Origin: CAVQZA01 sp963718355
GTDB lineage: Bacteria > Actinomycetota > Thermoleophilia > Gaiellales > Gaiellaceae
Direction: 5' to 3'
Length of the DNA: 64,000 nucleotides
Assembly: GCA_963718355.1 (NCBI GenBank)
Contig: CAVQZA010000010.1
Location: 1-64,000, forward strand
Part shown: piece after piece, positions 60,902-64,000 of the stretch
How the letters are laid out: each line of letters begins with the position of its first letter
Numbering within the stretch: position 1 is the stretch's first letter
The notes under the pieces: generated by a model
The model's input: the letters and a program-made list of their open reading frames with translations, nothing else
Told to the model about the DNA's origin: nothing
The model's database searches: none
Position numbers and translations under genes: made by a program

Positions 60902-61324
60902 CTATTGAGACGCCGCGAACGCGTCAATCAGGCGGATCAGCGAGCCGCGAAGCCGTGCGGCCTCGCCGTCGTCGAGGCCGGCGAGCATCTCCCGCTCGAC
61001 ACCGTCGACGGCCCGGTCGCAGCGGGCAAGCGCGCGGCGGCCCGGCGCGGTCAGCTCGATCCCGATCACACGACCGCGACCCGGCTCGACGCGACGCCGC
61101 ACGTAGCCCTTCTCGATGAGCCCGGCGAGCACCTCGCTCATCGACTGCGGCGTGATCAGCGAACGGCGCGCGAGCTGCGCGTTCGAGAGGCCGTCCTGGG
61201 CGCGCAGGACGGAGAGCGCGGTGTAGGCGGACAACGTGAGCCCGGCCGGCTCGACCGCGGCGCCGAGGCGACGACGCAAAACGCGGTCGAGCCGGCCGAT
61301 CACGTAGCTCAGCCGCGGCTCCAA
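60902..61324 (-). CDS. MarR-family regulator of the hydroxycinnamate operon
   Basis: 140 residues. Winged helix: LSAYTALSVLRAQDGLSNAQLARRSLITPQSMSEVLAGLIEKGYVRR, wing EPGRGRVIGIELTAPG. MarR repressors of hydroxycinnamate genes (HcaR/FerR/CouR types) respond to the CoA thioester. It lies 2 nt after the hydratase-lyase gene. A TCAGG-TAG-CCTGA repeat in front of that gene is a candidate site. Confidence 0.88.
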   Translation of the reverse strand: MEPRLSYVIGRLDRVLRRRLGAAVEPAGLTLSAYTALSVLRAQDGLSNAQLARRSLITPQSMSEVLAGLIEKGYVRRRVEPGRGRVIGIELTAPGRRALARCDRAVDGVEREMLAGLDDGEAARLRGSLIRLIDAFAASQ

Positions 61325-61326
61325 GC

Positions 61327-62157
61327 TCAGGGGCGCTCGTAGGTCTGCAGGCCGGGCTTGATCCGCTTCTCGTCGAGGAACTGCCCGAGCCCCTGCTCAC
61401 GGCCCTGCTCGGTGTCGAGGAACTGCGACTGCTCGAGCTTCGCGTAGAGATAGTCCTCGGCCTGGTCCCAGCTCATCGCGCCGGTGTGTTTGAAGCCGAG
61501 CTTCGCCGCTCGTAGCACGACGGGATTCTTCGCGAGCAGCTCCCGCGCCAGCGACTCGACCTCGCCGCGGAGCTCGGCGAGCGGGACGCTTGCGTTCACG
61601 AGCCCCATCGCCGCGGCCTGCTGCCCGCCGAAGGTGCGGCCGGTCATCACGTAGAGGAGGCCGACCCGCGAGCCGACGGTGTCGGCGAGCGCCTTGCTGA
61701 CGACGCTGCCGGGCGGGATGCCCCAGTTGATTTCGGAGAGGCCGAAGGTCGCCTCGTCCGCGGCGATCGCGAGGTCGCACGCGACGAGCGGCGTGAAGGC
61801 GCCGCCGAAGCACCAGCCGTTGACCATCGCGATCGTCGGCTTGGCGTACGTCCGCAGCAGGCGCCACTGCCAGTACGCGGCGTCGCGGCGAACGCGGCGC
61901 TGGACGTGAGCGGGTGCGCCGTCCACCTCGCGGAAGTACTCCTTCAGGTCCATCCCGGCCGACCACGAGTCGCCCGCGCCGGTCAGCACGACCACGCCGC
62001 AGTCGTCGTCGGCGTCGAGCTCGAGGAGCACCTCGACCATCTCCGCGTTGAGGGTCGGGCTCATCGCGTTCCGCTTCTCGGGCCGGTTCAGCTCGATCCA
62101 GGCGATGCCGTCGTCGATCTCGACCTTGACCGTCGTCCAGCGCTCGGCGTATCCCAC
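61327..62157 (-). CDS. ech: Hydroxycinnamoyl-CoA hydratase-lyase (feruloyl-CoA hydratase/vanillin synthase)
   Basis: 276 residues from GTG 62157 after AAGGAGGA. Crotonase fold with the features specific to Pseudomonas HCHL: RWTTVKVEIDDGIAWI, RPEKRNAMSPTLN, GDSWSAGMDLKEYFREVD, KPTIAMVNGWCFGGAFTPLV, GLSEINWGIPPG with catalytic Glu 142, and EDYLYAKLEQS with Tyr 238 (HCHL Glu 143 and Tyr 239), DEKRIKPGLQ. Converts feruloyl-, caffeoyl- or coumaroyl-CoA to vanillin-type aldehyde plus acetyl-CoA. First gene of a five-gene operon. Identification is strong by motif content. Confidence 0.92.
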   Translation of the reverse strand: MGYAERWTTVKVEIDDGIAWIELNRPEKRNAMSPTLNAEMVEVLLELDADDDCGVVVLTGAGDSWSAGMDLKEYFREVDGAPAHVQRRVRRDAAYWQWRLLRTYAKPTIAMVNGWCFGGAFTPLVACDLAIAADEATFGLSEINWGIPPGSVVSKALADTVGSRVGLLYVMTGRTFGGQQAAAMGLVNASVPLAELRGEVESLARELLAKNPVVLRAAKLGFKHTGAMSWDQAEDYLYAKLEQSQFLDTEQGREQGLGQFLDEKRIKPGLQTYERP

Positions 62158-62196
62158 GGGTGGTCCTCCTTCTCGCTCGCGTGTTCCGACGTTATA

Positions 62197-62209
62197 TCAG
62201 GTAGCCTGA
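62197..62209. promoter_or_regulatory. Inverted repeat TCAGG-TAG-CCTGA, candidate MarR operator
   Basis: 13-bp symmetric site in the 59-nt gap between divergent ech and MFS starts, next to TTATA. Placement fits a repressor controlling both directions. Short arms make this tentative. Confidence 0.45.
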
Positions 62210-62216
62210 GACTCCC

Positions 62217-63392
62217 TTGCAGCGGCGGCCGCTCCTTGTTGCTCTGTTTCTGGCGGCGCTCTCGCTGCGGATGCCGCTCGTCGGCATCGGGCCGCTGCTG
62301 CCGTCGATCCAGAGCGGTCTCGGCATCTCGCACGCGGTCGCCGGGCTCCTGGGGACGATTCCGGTCCTCTGCATGGGGCTGTTCGCCCCCGCGACGCCCT
62401 TCCTCACGCGGCGGCTCGGGACGCGGTGGGGGATCGCCTTCTCGCTCATGGCGATCGGTGTGTTCGGCGGAGTGCGGGCGATCGCCCCTGGCGCCGCCGG
62501 TGTCGTGTTGCTGACGATTCCGATGGGGATCGGGATGGGCCTCGCGAACGCGGTGCTGCCCGTCTCTGTCAAGCAGCGGTTCGCCGACCGGCCCGGTTTC
62601 GCGACCGGCATCTACACCACGGGGATCGTCACGGGAGCGACGATCGCCGCGCTCGTCGCGGTGCCGATCGCGCAGGCGGCCGGAACCTGGCGCGCGCCGC
62701 TGCTCGCCTTCGCGGCCGTCTCGATCGTGCTCGCGGGGGTCTGGCTGTGGCTGACGCGGACCGAGGAGACCCACGTCCGCGTCGAGGCGCGGCCGCTGCG
62801 GATGCCGCTGCACTCCCAGCTCGCGTGGCGCATGGTGGCCGCCTTCGTCACCGTCTCGTTCGTCTTCTACGGGCTGAACGCGTGGCTGCCCGAGACGTAC
62901 GTCGACCACGGCTGGAGCCAGAGCTCGGCCGGAGCGTTGCTCGGCGTGATCAATGCGATCTCGATTCCCTGTGGCTTCCTCGCCGCCTGGGGGGCCGACC
63001 ACTGGGGCTCGATCCGTGCGTGGCTCTGCGGCTTCGGTGCGCTCCAGTGCGCATCGCTGCTCGGGGTGATCTTCGCACCGGGTGCAGGCTGGCTCTGGGC
63101 GGTGACGCTCGGCATCTCGATCGGGCCGCTCTTCCCGCTGACGATGCGGCTGCCGCTCGACGCGGCCAGACGTCCGGCGGAAGTGGCAGCGCTGACCGGG
63201 ATGATGCTCGGCTTCGGCTACAGCCTGGCCGCGTGCTCGCCGCTCGTGCTCGGTGCGATCAGCGACACCGCAGGCGGCTTCGGCGCCGTGCTGTGGGTGC
63301 TCGCCGCCGCGTCCGCCTCGCTCGTGATCGTCGACAGCTCGTTCAGCCGCAAGCGGCTTGCGGCCGCGCACGTCGGCGGAAGATCGTCGTGA
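62217..63392 (+). CDS. MFS transporter, CynX/NimT-like
   Basis: 391 residues from TTG 62217. Twelve helices; MRxPLVGIGPLLPSI-type first helix (SLRMPLVGIGPLLPSIQSGL), TRRLGTRWG in loop 2-3 and VSFVFYGLNAWLPETYVDHG opening the second half, as in CynX/NimT anion permeases. Divergent from the hydroxycinnamate operon and sharing its control region, so a role in uptake or efflux of an aromatic acid is inferred. No ATG fits the first helix. Confidence 0.82.
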   Translation: MQRRPLLVALFLAALSLRMPLVGIGPLLPSIQSGLGISHAVAGLLGTIPVLCMGLFAPATPFLTRRLGTRWGIAFSLMAIGVFGGVRAIAPGAAGVVLLTIPMGIGMGLANAVLPVSVKQRFADRPGFATGIYTTGIVTGATIAALVAVPIAQAAGTWRAPLLAFAAVSIVLAGVWLWLTRTEETHVRVEARPLRMPLHSQLAWRMVAAFVTVSFVFYGLNAWLPETYVDHGWSQSSAGALLGVINAISIPCGFLAAWGADHWGSIRAWLCGFGALQCASLLGVIFAPGAGWLWAVTLGISIGPLFPLTMRLPLDAARRPAEVAALTGMMLGFGYSLAACSPLVLGAISDTAGGFGAVLWVLAAASASLVIVDSSFSRKRLAAAHVGGRSS

Positions 63393-63443
63393 CCTACGGC
63401 GTCCTGAGAGCAGTACACATTCCGTCCCAGGAGGTAGGCCGCC

Positions 63444-64000
63444 ATGCCCAAGCACGAGGGAAACCACGCAGGCGCCGCTGCGCCGGAAGTCACACGCGAC
63501 GAGGAGCTAGGAGTCACGATCACGAAGTTCTCGACCGGTCTCCGGCTCGAGGAGTGGGACAACGGAAAGGTCATTAGGGTCGAGCCGAACAGCGACCGGG
63601 TCGAGGCCAATTCGAACAGGCCGGACGAGTACTCACAGACCTGGACCGACGCAGCCGGCACCGAGCACACCTTGAGCGTGGGGGAGAACGGTGTCACCAG
63701 CGAGCGGACGGAGCTCGCCGATGGCGCGGTGTACATCGAGCGAAGCGACGGCACCGTGACCACGACGTCGCCGGGCGACGATCACATCTACAACGAGGAC
63801 GCCAACGGCAACTGGACGCGAACTGACGCCGACGGCTCGAACGAGCAGCCCGTCGTCAGTCCGGCAAGCCCGCAGAAGGAGCCCGAGGTCGAGGTCGAGT
63901 TCGGCCCGATCGAGATCGTGGCCAGGGTCCCGGCCGACCCGGAGCCGGCTCCCGCCGAAGCAGCCGGCGCGAACGAGCCCGGTGCCAACGAAGGCGCCGG
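63444..64000 (+). CDS. Acidic hydrophilic protein, runs off the window
   Basis: ATG at 63444 after AGGAGG; open to the end of the window (185 codons, no stop). No signal peptide or membrane segment. The first 120 residues are polar with short strand-like pieces (GLRLEEWDNGKVIRVEPN; VYIERSDGTVTTTSPGDDHI; NGNWTRTDADGS), like RHS/YD-type or calcium-binding repeats; later the chain becomes Pro/Glu/Ala-rich (EPEVEVEFGPIEI). Not recognised. The C-terminal part is missing. Confidence 0.6.
   Translation, partial: MPKHEGNHAGAAAPEVTRDEELGVTITKFSTGLRLEEWDNGKVIRVEPNSDRVEANSNRPDEYSQTWTDAAGTEHTLSVGENGVTSERTELADGAVYIERSDGTVTTTSPGDDHIYNEDANGNWTRTDADGSNEQPVVSPASPQKEPEVEVEFGPIEIVARVPADPEPAPAEAAGANEPGANEGA

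Overview
The window is about 64 kb of very GC-rich DNA with dense, often 4-bp-overlapping genes, many GTG starts, a MalT-like LuxR regulator, a SigB/RsbW-type stress switch and surface proteins with 'FECSLDG'-type Ig-like repeats. This suggests an actinobacterium, most likely a soil Thermoleophilia (Solirubrobacterales/Gaiellales type). That placement is inference from gene content; there is no rRNA or other marker here. No phage, transposase, integrase or CRISPR array is visible.

Layout. (1) 0.4-5.2 kb: a decayed small secreted protein, a secreted propeller-like protein whose 3' end is frameshifted, a DUF4242-like protein and a 906-aa LuxR/ATPase regulator. (2) 5.5-13.7 kb: a general-stress block with a sigma-B-type factor, two anti-sigma-like ATPases, two STAS proteins, a CHASE3-SpoIIE phosphatase, a MEDS-ATPase sensor, a universal-stress-like protein, a DUF892 ferritin-like protein and small membrane proteins. 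Most of its outward-facing genes carry a GTTTSN-N13/14-GGGWAC promoter, often in divergent pairs. Two degenerate tRNA-Leu 3'-half copies flank the block. (3) 14.1-17.8 kb: polyphosphate kinase 2 and a plasma-membrane-type proton P-ATPase. (4) 18.3-24.2 kb: a four-gene surface operon with SipW-like signal segments, ending in a 1219-aa protein with seven tandem repeats of about 107 aa.

(5) 24.2-49.8 kb and 57.1-63.4 kb form a large aromatic-catabolism region, the most interesting part of the window. A minus-strand run holds a molybdenum hydroxylase (three subunits), a DUF6282 hydrolase, GalB-like 4-oxalomesaconate hydratase, LigK/GalC-like aldolase, a type I extradiol dioxygenase, methylene-THF reductase, a LigM-type THF-dependent O-demethylase, a CouO-like amidohydrolase and a deleted 3-hydroxyisobutyrate-dehydrogenase-like gene. 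Upstream are TPP-dependent E1 alpha/beta genes separated by a palindromic element. On the plus strand an ABC importer of the branched-chain amino acid/aromatic acid class (binding protein, fused LivH-LivM permease, LivG, LivF) is interleaved with a MetE-like methyltransferase and an AraC regulator and ends in a second LigM paralogue. A third operon at 62-57 kb encodes hydroxycinnamoyl-CoA hydratase-lyase, MarR, a gluconate-dehydrogenase-subunit-3-like protein, a Cys-cluster GMC oxidoreductase and an acyl-CoA ligase, divergent from an MFS transporter. Read together: import of lignin-derived phenylpropanoids, side-chain removal to vanillin-type aldehydes, O-demethylation onto tetrahydrofolate, recycling of methyl-THF, ring cleavage and the lower gallate/protocatechuate meta pathway to central metabolites.

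(6) 49.8-57.1 kb: a CYTH-Ppx/GppA fusion and a separate CYTH protein (polyphosphate theme), a SulP transporter with STAS domain, a lipoprotein and a second P-type ATPase broken by two frameshifts. Several genes (near 0.6-0.9, 7.24, 25.3, 54.84 and 55.87 kb) carry indels; whether these are real decay or consensus errors cannot be told from the sequence alone.
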